Below, piece after piece: positions 17,199 to 25,313 of a DNA stretch of 64,000 nucleotides (positions are counted from its first letter, which is position 1; each line of letters begins with the position of its first letter). The notes below the pieces were generated by a model. That model ran no database searches. It was not told where the DNA came from and saw only the letters and a program-made list of their open reading frames with translations. Origin of the DNA: Actinobacteria bacterium IMCC26207 (GTDB lineage: Bacteria > Actinomycetota > Acidimicrobiia > Acidimicrobiales > Microtrichaceae); the NCBI GenBank assembly GCA_001025035.1, contig LCZK01000003.1, positions 1 to 64,000 of the forward strand. Reading direction: 5' to 3'. Made by a program: the position numbers and the translations under genes.

Positions 17199-17557
17199 AA
17201 GAGTCAATCAAGAAAGCGGCTCGCACCGTTCTGCGCCCAGCGTTGCGCTGGCTCTCACAAAGATTTGAAGCCATGCAGCACAGCATCAACGACATAAGCG
17301 CATCCCAACAGTTGCTGCAATCGCGCTTTGATCAACTCACGACCCTCAATCAGACACTCCTTGCACAGCGTGATATCGAGACCGAGGTCATGGGCCGGGC
17401 TCTCTCTACCCAAAGAGTCAGACTCGATGCCCTCAAGGTGCAACAGCAACAACTTCTTAAAGAAATTGAGTTACTCCGGGCGTTGGTGCAAAACGCTGAG
17501 CACAACACAGTTGACGCAGACCAAGCAAGCGTGGACGAGTCCACCTCTTCACAATGA
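17195..17557 (+). CDS. small coiled-coil protein between two glycosyltransferases
   Basis: 120 residues starting with GTG at 17195, overlapping the previous stop by 4 bases, and ending with TGA inside the next ATG (ATGA at 17554). An N-terminal amphipathic basic helix (KESIKKAARTVLRPALRWLSQRF) could touch a membrane; residues about 25-100 are a Gln/Leu-rich coiled coil (QQLLQSRFDQL, VQQQQLLKEIELLRALV). The tail is acidic. No catalytic motif. Its place as the middle cistron of a tightly coupled trio with two GT4 enzymes suggests it holds a glycosyltransferase complex together or measures chain length; this is inference. Confidence 0.75.
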   Translation: MKESIKKAARTVLRPALRWLSQRFEAMQHSINDISASQQLLQSRFDQLTTLNQTLLAQRDIETEVMGRALSTQRVRLDALKVQQQQLLKEIELLRALVQNAEHNTVDADQASVDESTSSQ

Positions 17558-20028
17558 CGCTCCCACTTGAAGCGACTCTCCCAAAGGTGCAGCGAGCAAG
17601 TGGGGTAGTGGTCGATGTGCGCGCCCTTCAGGCGCACGACCATGCCAGCCGCGGTATTGGCCGATATACCTTTGAATTGATTACTGCGATTGAGCAACGT
17701 GATCCAACTCTGGTTCGGGCGTTCGTCGCTGATCCAATGTTTCCCATGCACGAGCAGATGTTGCGCCTCTTGCCCACAGGAAAGCTCCGCAGGTCTGATG
17801 ACCCTGAGTTCACCGCACATCCTCCTCGGGTTTTTCACGTGACTAGCCCGTTCGTAGAGGGAGATCGGCCTGCTGCGATTCTGCCCGAGTGGGCTCGCGG
17901 AACTGACACTTTCGTAGTGGCAACGGTCTACGATCTGATCCCTGCGCGTTTCCCAGAGATCTATCTGAGCGACCCCACAATTGCGTCGATTTACCATGCC
18001 CGGCACGAGTTCTTGCGAACCTGCGATTCTCTCTTCGCAATCTCCGAAGCCACGAAAATGGACTTCTCGGAACTCCTTGGTATTCCGGCCGATCGAGTGG
18101 TAACGATTCATGGTGCCGCAGCACCGCAGTTTTCTTCATTGCCGGCTGCCGAGGCCGAGCAGGGCGGGCCAGCGACGGAAGAAGACCTGCGTCACAGGGT
18201 GCTCAAGCGGTACGGCGGCACTACCGACCAAGCAACTGGCTATGTGTTGTGTCCGACTGGGGCCGAGTGGCGTAAGAATCTTGATCGGCTCTTGCAGGCT
18301 TGGGCGGCGCTCAGCCCCGCGCTGCGAACGAGTTATCCGCTAGTTGTTCAATGTCATCTGCAGCCCGATGCGAGAGAACACTTACTCGCTAGGTCTGCTG
18401 AGCTAGGTATCGCCGCTCAGGTGGTCTTTACCGGTGCAGTTTCTGATGCTGAGTTGATCGACTTGCTGCGCGGGGCAACGCTCGTTGTCTTCCCCTCGCT
18501 CTACGAAGGGCTCGGCCTGCCAATCCTCGAGGCCCAGGCTTGCGGGGCGGCAGTCATCTGCGGGGACAACTCCTCGTTGCGCGAACTCGTTTCTGATCCC
18601 TCAGCCAGATTCGATGCCGAGAGTGTGCCGGACATTGCGAGCGTGATCGAAAGGTTTCTTCTAGATCCGCGTGCTCGCCAAGAACTCGCAACTACTGCAG
18701 TAGACAAGCGTTACCAATGGTCAGAAGTAGCTCGCCTCGTTGCCGACACTTACAAGAAGTACCTAGATGCTCCATTCGATAGCGAGGTCATTGCTGCCGC
18801 TCAGGAATCCGGTGTTGTTTCTCGGCCGTTTCGACTTGCGCTGGCATCTCCGATGCCTCCGCAACTCTGTGGACCCGCAGGCTACTTCGCTGACCTAGTG
18901 AAGTATTTGCCCGATCTGTGCGAGCTGACAGTCTTTACGTCGGCTGATCCACTTGAGGTCCAACTGCCACGTGAGGTCCGGGTGGAACGACTCGACGCAC
19001 TAGAGGTTATCGAGGCAATCGAAGGCCCCTTTGATGAGGTGCTGTATTTCCTTGGCAATAGCGAGTTTCACATTGCCGAGTTGCTGCAACTGCAGCGACG
19101 GCCCGGGGCTGTATTTCTTCACGATGCCCGACTCACGATTTTGTACACAGAGATGCACCGCCGGTACCCGAATCTGATGGACGAGACGTTCGGGCAAGCC
19201 CTGCACCGCATGTATCCGGGTCGGTACCCCGCGCCAATGGGAGGGGCGCAATACCTTCCCCTAGATGAAGAGGGTGTCTTCGGAGTGCTGATGGTGGCAG
19301 ATGTCGCTCGCCTAGCCACTCGTCTTTTTGTGCATGCGGAGCACGCTGCCGATCTGATCGAGTTGGATTGCGGTCGCAGAGCCGAGGTGCTGTTCCCAAT
19401 TCCCTGCCCGGTCGCCGAACAGAGTGAAGCGGAACGCCATGACGCGCCGGCTGAGTCTCACCCGGAGAAGTCAACTGGGCGCCCATTAATCGCATCCTTT
19501 GGTTTTGTGAGCCCAGCCAAACGGAGCGAACTACTCGTCGATCTCATGCAAGACCTACCGCAAGCAGATCTGGCTTTGGTCGGACACAGCGGAGAGAGCT
19601 TTCTTGAAGACCTGCGAACAGCGGCACAGGCACAAGGCACGGCTGATCAGGTGACAGTGACAGGCAAAGTTGCCTCGAGCGAATATCAAGATTGGCTGTC
19701 AAAAACCACAATTGCAGTGCAGTTGCGCCTGTTCAGCAACGGTGAATCATCAGCATCGGTTGGTGAGACCCTGGCCGCAGGAATTCCTACTGTGGTGACT
19801 GACATTGGAACCTTCTCTGAGTACCCCGATGACACGGTGGTCAAACTGCCGCGGAATGTATCCCGTCTGGAATTAGCGAAGGCTCTGAGCGACCTGCTTG
19901 CGGATGAACCCCGATTGGCTGCATTGTCAGCAGCGGGCAGGGCTTACGCAGCAAGGAACACCTACCAACTCGCGGCCGAAAAACTCAGTTCCGAGCTATC
20001 GCAATCGGCACTCAACTCGGGCACCTGA
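17554..20028 (+). CDS. double GT4 glycosyltransferase
   Basis: 824 residues holding two complete GT-B folds. The first (about 20-405) has the GIGRYTFELI acceptor motif and the donor block FPSLYEGLGLPILEAQACG; the second (about 425-815) has GPAGYFADLVKYLP and a donor block with SASVGETLAAGIPTVVTD. In the second the usual E-G-F/L-G is replaced by NGESSAS, as seen in some GT4 subfamilies. The pair probably adds two successive sugars to the chain. ATGA overlap with the coiled-coil gene upstream. The rml operon follows after a 26-base gap. Confidence 0.88.
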   Translation: MTLPLEATLPKVQRASGVVVDVRALQAHDHASRGIGRYTFELITAIEQRDPTLVRAFVADPMFPMHEQMLRLLPTGKLRRSDDPEFTAHPPRVFHVTSPFVEGDRPAAILPEWARGTDTFVVATVYDLIPARFPEIYLSDPTIASIYHARHEFLRTCDSLFAISEATKMDFSELLGIPADRVVTIHGAAAPQFSSLPAAEAEQGGPATEEDLRHRVLKRYGGTTDQATGYVLCPTGAEWRKNLDRLLQAWAALSPALRTSYPLVVQCHLQPDAREHLLARSAELGIAAQVVFTGAVSDAELIDLLRGATLVVFPSLYEGLGLPILEAQACGAAVICGDNSSLRELVSDPSARFDAESVPDIASVIERFLLDPRARQELATTAVDKRYQWSEVARLVADTYKKYLDAPFDSEVIAAAQESGVVSRPFRLALASPMPPQLCGPAGYFADLVKYLPDLCELTVFTSADPLEVQLPREVRVERLDALEVIEAIEGPFDEVLYFLGNSEFHIAELLQLQRRPGAVFLHDARLTILYTEMHRRYPNLMDETFGQALHRMYPGRYPAPMGGAQYLPLDEEGVFGVLMVADVARLATRLFVHAEHAADLIELDCGRRAEVLFPIPCPVAEQSEAERHDAPAESHPEKSTGRPLIASFGFVSPAKRSELLVDLMQDLPQADLALVGHSGESFLEDLRTAAQAQGTADQVTVTGKVASSEYQDWLSKTTIAVQLRLFSNGESSASVGETLAAGIPTVVTDIGTFSEYPDDTVVKLPRNVSRLELAKALSDLLADEPRLAALSAAGRAYAARNTYQLAAEKLSSELSQSALNSGT

Positions 20029-20040
20029 GCTGCCACCTGC

Positions 20041-20046
20041 TAGAAC
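20041..20046 (+). promoter_or_regulatory. putative -10 box before rmlA
   Basis: TAGAAC lies 8 bases before the ATG at 20055 with no Shine-Dalgarno sequence between. CCTGCTAGA is repeated before the exporter gene (28542-28550), and CCTGCTAG before the GT2 at 2245 (2215-2222), supporting a shared promoter element. Confidence 0.3.
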
Positions 20047-20054
20047 GAGTGGTT

Positions 20055-21161
20055 ATGAAGGGTCTGATTTTGTCCGGCGGAGCCGGCACCCGGCTGAGGC
20101 CGATCACGCATACCAGTGCCAAGCAGCTCGTACCGGTTGCCAACAAGCCCATTCTTTTTTATGGGATTGAGGACATGGCCGAGGCGGGCATCACCGAGGT
20201 GGGAATCATCACGGGTGAAACCGGCGATGAGATTCGCGCAGCCGTTGGCGATGGCTCCACCTGGGGTATCAACGTGACCTACATCCCCCAGGAGTCACCG
20301 CAGGGCTTGGCGCACTGTGTCCTGATTGCTCAGGATTTTCTGGGCGACGACGACTTTGTGATGTACCTCGGTGACAACCTGCTGCGACAGGGAATTACCG
20401 AGTTCGTCGAGGCCTTTGAAGCCGACCGACGAGCCGCCGCAGAGCCGCAACTCGATGCAGACTCACAAGCGCCCTCAGCGCAGATCCTCTTGACCCATGT
20501 TCATGACCCGGAGCGATTCGGTGTGGCCGAGCTTGATGAAGACGGACACGTGATCCGCCTTGTTGAGAAGCCTGAAAATCCACCCTCGGATTTGGCTCTG
20601 GTAGGCGTGTACCTGTTTGACCGTTCCATCCACGAGGCGGTCCGAACGATTGAGCCCTCTCCTCGTGGGGAGTATGAGATCACCGATGCCATTCAGTGGC
20701 TCATTGATCACGGCCACAAGGTGCGTCACGAAGTCCTTGAGGGTTGGTGGAAAGATACGGGCAAGTTAGAGCCGCTCTTAGAGGGCAACCGGTTGGTGCT
20801 TGAAACCATCGAATCTCGCATCGAGGGCACCGTGGATGAATCTTCAAAGCTTGAGGGTCGCGTTGTGATTCAGGCCGGAGCTCAGATCATCAACTCCCAC
20901 ATTCGTGGGCCAGCCATCATCGGCGAACGCACCTTGATCATTGATAGCTACATCGGCCCGTACACTTCGGTCTACTACGACTGCGAAATCCGAGGAACCG
21001 AGTTGGAGCACTCAATCATTTTGGAAGAATCACAGATACTGGACCTGCCACGTGTGGCTGACTCGTTGGTCGGTAAGCAGGTGGTTGCAAAACGCAGCGA
21101 GGCTCGCCCATCAGCGATCCGCTTGATGCTCGGTGATCATTCGCGCATTGAGGTGATCTGA
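20055..21161 (+). CDS. rmlA: glucose-1-phosphate thymidylyltransferase, long form
   Basis: First step of dTDP-L-rhamnose synthesis: glucose-1-phosphate plus dTTP to dTDP-glucose. The N-terminus has the nucleotidyltransferase signature LSGGAGTRLRPITHTSAKQL; further motifs are YLGDNLL (metal site), VEKP and GWWKDTG. Residues about 245-345 form left-handed beta-helix-like hexapeptide repeats (VIQAGAQIINSHIRGPAIIG), so this is the long two-domain version (about 369 residues) rather than the 290-residue short form. ATG at 20055 is preferred over the GTG two codons earlier. TGATG overlap with rmlC. Confidence 0.93.
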   Translation: MKGLILSGGAGTRLRPITHTSAKQLVPVANKPILFYGIEDMAEAGITEVGIITGETGDEIRAAVGDGSTWGINVTYIPQESPQGLAHCVLIAQDFLGDDDFVMYLGDNLLRQGITEFVEAFEADRRAAAEPQLDADSQAPSAQILLTHVHDPERFGVAELDEDGHVIRLVEKPENPPSDLALVGVYLFDRSIHEAVRTIEPSPRGEYEITDAIQWLIDHGHKVRHEVLEGWWKDTGKLEPLLEGNRLVLETIESRIEGTVDESSKLEGRVVIQAGAQIINSHIRGPAIIGERTLIIDSYIGPYTSVYYDCEIRGTELEHSIILEESQILDLPRVADSLVGKQVVAKRSEARPSAIRLMLGDHSRIEVI

Positions 21162-21727
21162 TGCCCGAGATCATTCCCTCAGATGTGATCAACGGTGTCT
21201 ATGTAGTGACTCCGACGCTGCACGGTGATGAGCGCGGTTTTTTTGTAGAGACCTACCGGCGGGAGTGGTTCCCGAAGGGTCGAGAAATGATCCAAGGCAA
21301 CCGCGGTGATCGCATCGCGGGCTGCTTAGTCGGATTGCACTATCACCTGCATCAGTCTGACTATTGGTATGTCCCGAACGGCCACGCCCGAGTCGTACTT
21401 CATGATCTTCGTACTGGCAGTTCAACTGATGGTGCCACGTTGGAACTTGACCTCGGTGAGGTTGACGGAGCGCCCAATAACCACCTTGGCGTGTACATCC
21501 CGCCTGGAGTTGCTCACGGCTTTGCTTCCATCACCGATATGACCATTACCTATATGGTCGACAGCTACTACAACCCTGCTGATGAGTTGGGCGTGGCTTG
21601 GGATGACCCCGAGATAGGCGCAGATTGGGGCTTGACCGACCCGATTCTGTCAGCTCGCGATCAGGCAAATCCGCGCCGCTCCGACATCGGCTTGCAATGG
21701 CAGCCGCACGTCGCTCTACGCACCTGA
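21161..21727 (+). CDS. rmlC: dTDP-4-dehydrorhamnose 3,5-epimerase
   Basis: Third pathway step: epimerises C3 and C5 of dTDP-4-keto-6-deoxyglucose. The cupin fold shows DERGFFVETYR, GLHYHLHQSDYW, the IPPGVAHGF strand and YYNPADELGVAWDDPEIG. At 188 residues the length is right. The sugar-nucleotide site differs from the classical enzyme: the Arg of RGLHYQ is Val here and the Lys of the KLV strand is absent (DYWYVP), as I recall for a widespread actinobacterial subgroup. Context between rmlA and rmlB makes the assignment firm. Shares the TGATG junction with rmlA. Confidence 0.92.
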   Translation: MPEIIPSDVINGVYVVTPTLHGDERGFFVETYRREWFPKGREMIQGNRGDRIAGCLVGLHYHLHQSDYWYVPNGHARVVLHDLRTGSSTDGATLELDLGEVDGAPNNHLGVYIPPGVAHGFASITDMTITYMVDSYYNPADELGVAWDDPEIGADWGLTDPILSARDQANPRRSDIGLQWQPHVALRT

Positions 21728-21746
21728 GACCAGACCGAAGGACAAC

Positions 21747-22715
21747 ATGAAACTCTTCGTGACCGGCGGCGCCGGATTTATTGGATCTAACTATGTTCAT
21801 CATGTGCTTGCCACTACTGATGATTCGGTCACGGTCTACGACGCCCTGACCTATGCCGGAAACCGAGAAAACCTGGCCGACTTAGAGTCCAACCCTCGGT
21901 TTAGTTTTGTTCATGGTGACATCTGCGACCGCTCCGCAGTCGCTGCTGCCCTGCCCGGCCATGATGCCGTTGTTCATTTTGCCGCAGAGAGCCACGTTGA
22001 TCGCTCCCTGCTTGACCCAGATGTGTTCATGCGGACCAACTGCTTGGGAACCAACGTGATGTGCGATGTTGCAGCCCAGGTGGGGGTGGAGCGGTTCTTG
22101 CATATTTCTACCGATGAGGTCTACGGCTCAATCGAGGAAGGCTCCTTCGTCGAGACGGATCGCTTGGAGCCGCGCTCGCCGTATTCAGCTGCCAAGGCCG
22201 GCTCTGACCTAGTTGCGATGGCCTACTACGAGACCTACGAGCTGCCCGTGGTGCTGACGCGCTCCTCGAATCAGTTTGGGCCTTTTCAGTTTCCAGAGAA
22301 GCTGATCCCCTTTTTTGTAACCAACCTGATCCAAGGCCGGCGAGTGCCGCTTTATGGTGATGGGTTGAATATTCGCGATTGGTTGTTTGTTCGCGATAAC
22401 TGCGAAGCCGTTGACCTGGTCCTGCGGTCTGGCACTGTGGGGCAGATCTATAACATCGGCGCCGGGAATGAACTCACCAACCGGCAGATCACTGACCGTG
22501 TACTAGCGCTGTTAGGTAAAGACGAATCCGCAGTTGAGTATGTGCAGGATCGCAAAGGCCACGACCGTCGCTACTCCATTGCTACCGACAAGGTGGCAGC
22601 TCTGGGCTGGCGTCCGAGCTATTCGTTCGACGAAGCGCTTGAAGAAACGGTTCGCTTTTATTCAGACAACCCGTCCTGGTGGCAACCGCTGCTAGAGCGG
22701 GTCAAAAACCGCTAA
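21747..22715 (+). CDS. rmlB: dTDP-glucose 4,6-dehydratase
   Basis: Second step: NAD-dependent dehydration of dTDP-glucose. An extended SDR protein with the GGAGFIGSNYVHH nucleotide-binding loop, the diagnostic Thr122-Asp123-Glu124 active triad (STDEVYG), Tyr146 and Lys150 (YSAAKAG), and the SSNQFGPFQFPEKLIP block. 322 residues, slightly shorter than the usual 330-360. AAGGACAAC gives a moderate ribosome site before the ATG at 21747. Gene order rmlA-C-B-D on one strand. Confidence 0.95.
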   Translation: MKLFVTGGAGFIGSNYVHHVLATTDDSVTVYDALTYAGNRENLADLESNPRFSFVHGDICDRSAVAAALPGHDAVVHFAAESHVDRSLLDPDVFMRTNCLGTNVMCDVAAQVGVERFLHISTDEVYGSIEEGSFVETDRLEPRSPYSAAKAGSDLVAMAYYETYELPVVLTRSSNQFGPFQFPEKLIPFFVTNLIQGRRVPLYGDGLNIRDWLFVRDNCEAVDLVLRSGTVGQIYNIGAGNELTNRQITDRVLALLGKDESAVEYVQDRKGHDRRYSIATDKVAALGWRPSYSFDEALEETVRFYSDNPSWWQPLLERVKNR

Positions 22716-22740
22716 TTTTTCTCAGACTCAAGGAACTCGC

Positions 22741-23589
22741 ATGCGCATTCTGATCACTGGTGCTCGCGGTCAGCTCGGCACCGAACTCATGGCCTTGCTG
22801 GATCCGCAGCACCATCATCAGGTTCTTGGCCTTGACTTGCCGGAACACGACCTGACCAATCGCGACCATGTGCTTGGAGTCATCACCGAATGGGTGCCGG
22901 ATCTGATCATCCACGGTGCAGCATTCACAGCGGTCGACCTCTGCGAGGAGCAGGCCGAGATGGCCTACTTAGTGAACTGTGTCGCCACCAGATTTGTAGC
23001 CGATGGGGCTCGCCGGGTCGGAGCCCATGTGGTGTACGTCTCAACGGACTACGTCTTCGACGGAACCAAGCAAGGCCCGTATCTGGAATGGGATGCAACG
23101 AATCCGCAGTCGGTGTATGGCCGAACGAAACTCGGTGGAGAGATGGAGATCGACCCAGGTTGGACAGTTGCACGCACCTCATGGGTGTGCGGCGCGCACG
23201 GAAACAACATGGTCAAAACCTTGCTGCGCCTTGCGGGGGAGCGCGACACGCTGTCCTTCGTCGATGACCAGATTGGCCACCCGACCTTTGCCGGCGACCT
23301 TGCACAGATGCTGGCAAAGCTTGGCGTAGAGCGAGTGCCGGGTGTCTTTCACACCACCAATCAAGGTGCGGTGAGTTGGTACGAGTTTGCCCAAGCAGTC
23401 TTCAGCGCAGCAGGTCACGACCCGAGCCGAATCTCGGCGATCACCACAGCCGAGCTTGATCCACCGCGCCCAGCGGCTCGCCCGGCGAACTCTGTGCTCG
23501 ACGGGTTTGCCTGGAGATCCCACGGGTTCACACCCAGTAGGGACTTTCGTGAGCCATTAGCCGAGGTTGTCAGGGCTTTGACGCAGTAG
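22741..23589 (+). CDS. rmlD: dTDP-4-dehydrorhamnose reductase
   Basis: Last step: reduces dTDP-4-keto-rhamnose to dTDP-L-rhamnose with NAD(P)H. It has the GARGQLGTEL cofactor loop, STDYVFDGTKQGPYLE, catalytic Tyr126 and Lys130 (YGRTK) and the DQIGHPTF strand. 282 residues, normal length; AAGGA at 22730-22734 serves the ATG at 22741. It completes the pathway, so the cell can make dTDP-L-rhamnose from genes in this window alone. Confidence 0.94.
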   Translation: MRILITGARGQLGTELMALLDPQHHHQVLGLDLPEHDLTNRDHVLGVITEWVPDLIIHGAAFTAVDLCEEQAEMAYLVNCVATRFVADGARRVGAHVVYVSTDYVFDGTKQGPYLEWDATNPQSVYGRTKLGGEMEIDPGWTVARTSWVCGAHGNNMVKTLLRLAGERDTLSFVDDQIGHPTFAGDLAQMLAKLGVERVPGVFHTTNQGAVSWYEFAQAVFSAAGHDPSRISAITTAELDPPRPAARPANSVLDGFAWRSHGFTPSRDFREPLAEVVRALTQ

Positions 23590-23595
23590 ACGGAC

Positions 23596-23868
23596 CTAGC
23601 CAGTGAGCGATTTCACTCTTCGGCTCAGGCCGCGAGTGAGTCGGTGATTCGTGGCCCGCTCAACGATACGAGTGATGCGGCTGTGTGTTGCTAGCGCTTG
23701 TTCTACCTGAGCAACGCGCACCTCGATCTCACGATTGCGTACCTTCAACGTGGCTGACTCGGCCTGAGCGCCAATGAGAGCATCACGGGTGGTGAGCAAG
23801 TCCTTGCGGAGTTGCTGAACCGTGCTCTGAAGTTCCTCGATTTGTCTCTCGTCGTCTGCGGAGGTCAC
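23596..23868 (-). CDS. small coiled-coil protein
   Basis: 90 residues on the strand opposite to rmlD, convergent with it 6 bases apart. Residues about 5-62 form a coiled coil (IEELQSTVQQLRKDL, REIEVRVAQVEQAL) and the C-terminus is strongly basic (THSRITRIVERATNHRLTRGLSRRVKSL), the reverse order of the basic and coiled parts in the proteins at 14522 and 17195. GTG start at 23868 has no ribosome site but a TAGCTT box 6 bases upstream, so it may be leaderless. No enzymatic motif. Confidence 0.65.
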   Translation of the reverse strand: MTSADDERQIEELQSTVQQLRKDLLTTRDALIGAQAESATLKVRNREIEVRVAQVEQALATHSRITRIVERATNHRLTRGLSRRVKSLTG

Positions 23869-23874
23869 CCCTAC

Positions 23875-23880
23875 AAGCTA
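23875..23880 (-). promoter_or_regulatory. putative -10 box, leaderless start
   Basis: On the minus strand TAGCTT is followed by 6 bases and the GTG at 23868. The 11-base context ACTAGCTTGTA is identical to that upstream of the gene at 59281 (59263-59273), an agreement unlikely by chance at two gene starts. Confidence 0.4.
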
Positions 23881-23893
23881 GTAGAGCACCGTG

Positions 23894-23907
23894 GGGCACT
23901 CGTGCCC
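23894..23907. promoter_or_regulatory. palindrome between divergent genes, candidate operator
   Basis: GGGCAC-TC-GTGCCC, two 6-bp arms, lies in the 80 bases between the divergent starts at 23868 and 23949 and could control both promoters. Confidence 0.3.
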
Positions 23908-23936
23908 TGAGGTCCCAGCGCGGCTACTTGGCCCGG

Positions 23937-23942
23937 TACCAT
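23937..23942 (+). promoter_or_regulatory. putative -10 box, leaderless start
   Basis: TACCAT with 6 bases to the ATG at 23949. The context TACCATACGGC is nearly repeated on the minus strand before the gene at 40998 (TACCATAACGGC). Confidence 0.35.
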
Positions 23943-23948
23943 ACGGCG

Positions 23949-25313
23949 ATGAGTCTGAGCTTTGTGATTATCGGGGGCGGCCCCGCAGGTGTGAGTGCAG
24001 CAACAAATGCCGCACGCCTTGGTGCCGAAGTCACCTTGATCGAGCGAGACGTCCTTGGCGGTGCTGCCAACTTATGGGATTGCATACCGTCGAAGGCAAT
24101 GATTGTCACCGGCGGCGAGCTGAATCAGATTCGATCCTCCGCAGGCATGGGTCTTGAGTCAATGGACCCGCATGTAGATATTGATGCGCTGCGAAGCCGT
24201 ATCTCGGTGATGACCGCGCAGCTCGCCGATTCGAATCGCCGACTCCTCGACAGCCAGGGCGTCAACCTAGTGAGCGGCACGGGCCGCCTCGTTGATGACC
24301 ACACGGTTGTGGCGACCACAGCTACCGGTGAACAAACCTTCTCTGCGGATGCGATTTTGGTGTCGACTGGTAGTCGCCCGAGGATTCCTGACTGGTGCAG
24401 CCCCGATGGTGACCGAGTGCTCACGACTCGGGACGCTTACCCGCCACAGTCCATGCCCGAGCACCTCATCGTGGTGGGTTCGGGAGTGACTGGCGTTGAG
24501 TTTGTGCACATGTTTTCTAGCTTTGGCTCGAAGGTCACACTGATTGTTTCTCGCCAGCAGGTGCTGCCAAGTAAGGACCCAGAGGTTGCTGCGGTTCTCG
24601 AGGCTGACTTTCTTCGGCGAGGGGTGCAGCTCTACAAGGGTGCTCGAGCAGTTGGTCTTGAACGTACGGAATCCGCCGGGGTACTCCTTCGTTGTGATGA
24701 CGGTCGAACTGCCGAAGGCAGCCACATTTTGCTCGCTATTGGATCGCAACCCAACTCTGAAGGGCTGGGTCTGGCCGAGGCAGGGGTTCAGATGGATGGC
24801 CCGTGGGTTAAGAGTCTGGACCATCATCTGCGATCGAATATTGCCCACATCTACGTGGCAGGTGATTTGTCGGGAAAGCTGCCACTCGCCTCGGTGGCCT
24901 CGATGCAGGGAAGGAAGATAGCGGAGCATGTCATGGGCCTGCACAAGGTCGACCACAAGCACATCGACTACGAGAAAGCCGCTTCGGCGATCTTTACCGA
25001 ACCAGAGATTGCCGATGTTGGCCTTGCCGAGGCCGATGCCTTTGCAGAGGGTCGAAAGGTACGAGTGACCAAGGTTCCCTTTGGTTCTCAGGCAAAGGCG
25101 CTGATCAATAATGATTCTCGCGGCTTTGTAAAGATCATTTCTGATCCGGCTACCGGAGTTGTTCTTGGAGGGTCGATTGTGGGCCGACACGCTGCCGAGC
25201 TGATCTCGGTTCTGGCTCTAGCAGTCACCAATCGCCTGACCGTGAGCGATATCGCAGAGAGCTTATTTGTTCACCCTGCTCTGTCAGAGGCGCTGGCCGA
25301 GGCAGCGGAATGA
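23949..25313 (+). CDS. flavoprotein disulfide reductase-like NAD(P)H dehydrogenase, LpdA type
   Basis: A class I FAD pyridine-nucleotide oxidoreductase: FAD loop GGGPAGVSAATNAARLG at the N-terminus, NAD(P) loop VVGSGVTGVEFVHMF near 175-190, YVAGDLSG for FAD binding and a dimerisation domain. The redox CxxxxC site reads GGAANLWDC, so the first cysteine is Ala40 and only Cys45 remains. The C-terminal His-Pro-x-x-x-Glu (HPALSE) is kept. Mycobacterial LpdA (Rv3303c), a quinone reductase, also lacks the disulfide. So dihydrolipoamide dehydrogenase activity is unlikely; NAD(P)H:quinone or similar electron transfer fits. The ATG at 23949 starts exactly at the FAD domain; an upstream TTG would add 7 residues. 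Confidence 0.85.
   Translation: MSLSFVIIGGGPAGVSAATNAARLGAEVTLIERDVLGGAANLWDCIPSKAMIVTGGELNQIRSSAGMGLESMDPHVDIDALRSRISVMTAQLADSNRRLLDSQGVNLVSGTGRLVDDHTVVATTATGEQTFSADAILVSTGSRPRIPDWCSPDGDRVLTTRDAYPPQSMPEHLIVVGSGVTGVEFVHMFSSFGSKVTLIVSRQQVLPSKDPEVAAVLEADFLRRGVQLYKGARAVGLERTESAGVLLRCDDGRTAEGSHILLAIGSQPNSEGLGLAEAGVQMDGPWVKSLDHHLRSNIAHIYVAGDLSGKLPLASVASMQGRKIAEHVMGLHKVDHKHIDYEKAASAIFTEPEIADVGLAEADAFAEGRKVRVTKVPFGSQAKALINNDSRGFVKIISDPATGVVLGGSIVGRHAAELISVLALAVTNRLTVSDIAESLFVHPALSEALAEAAE

Noticed and set aside
24267-25190. 307-codon open frame on the minus strand
   Set aside because: Opposite the flavoprotein gene with intact FAD and NAD motifs; the composition is that of a shadow frame.
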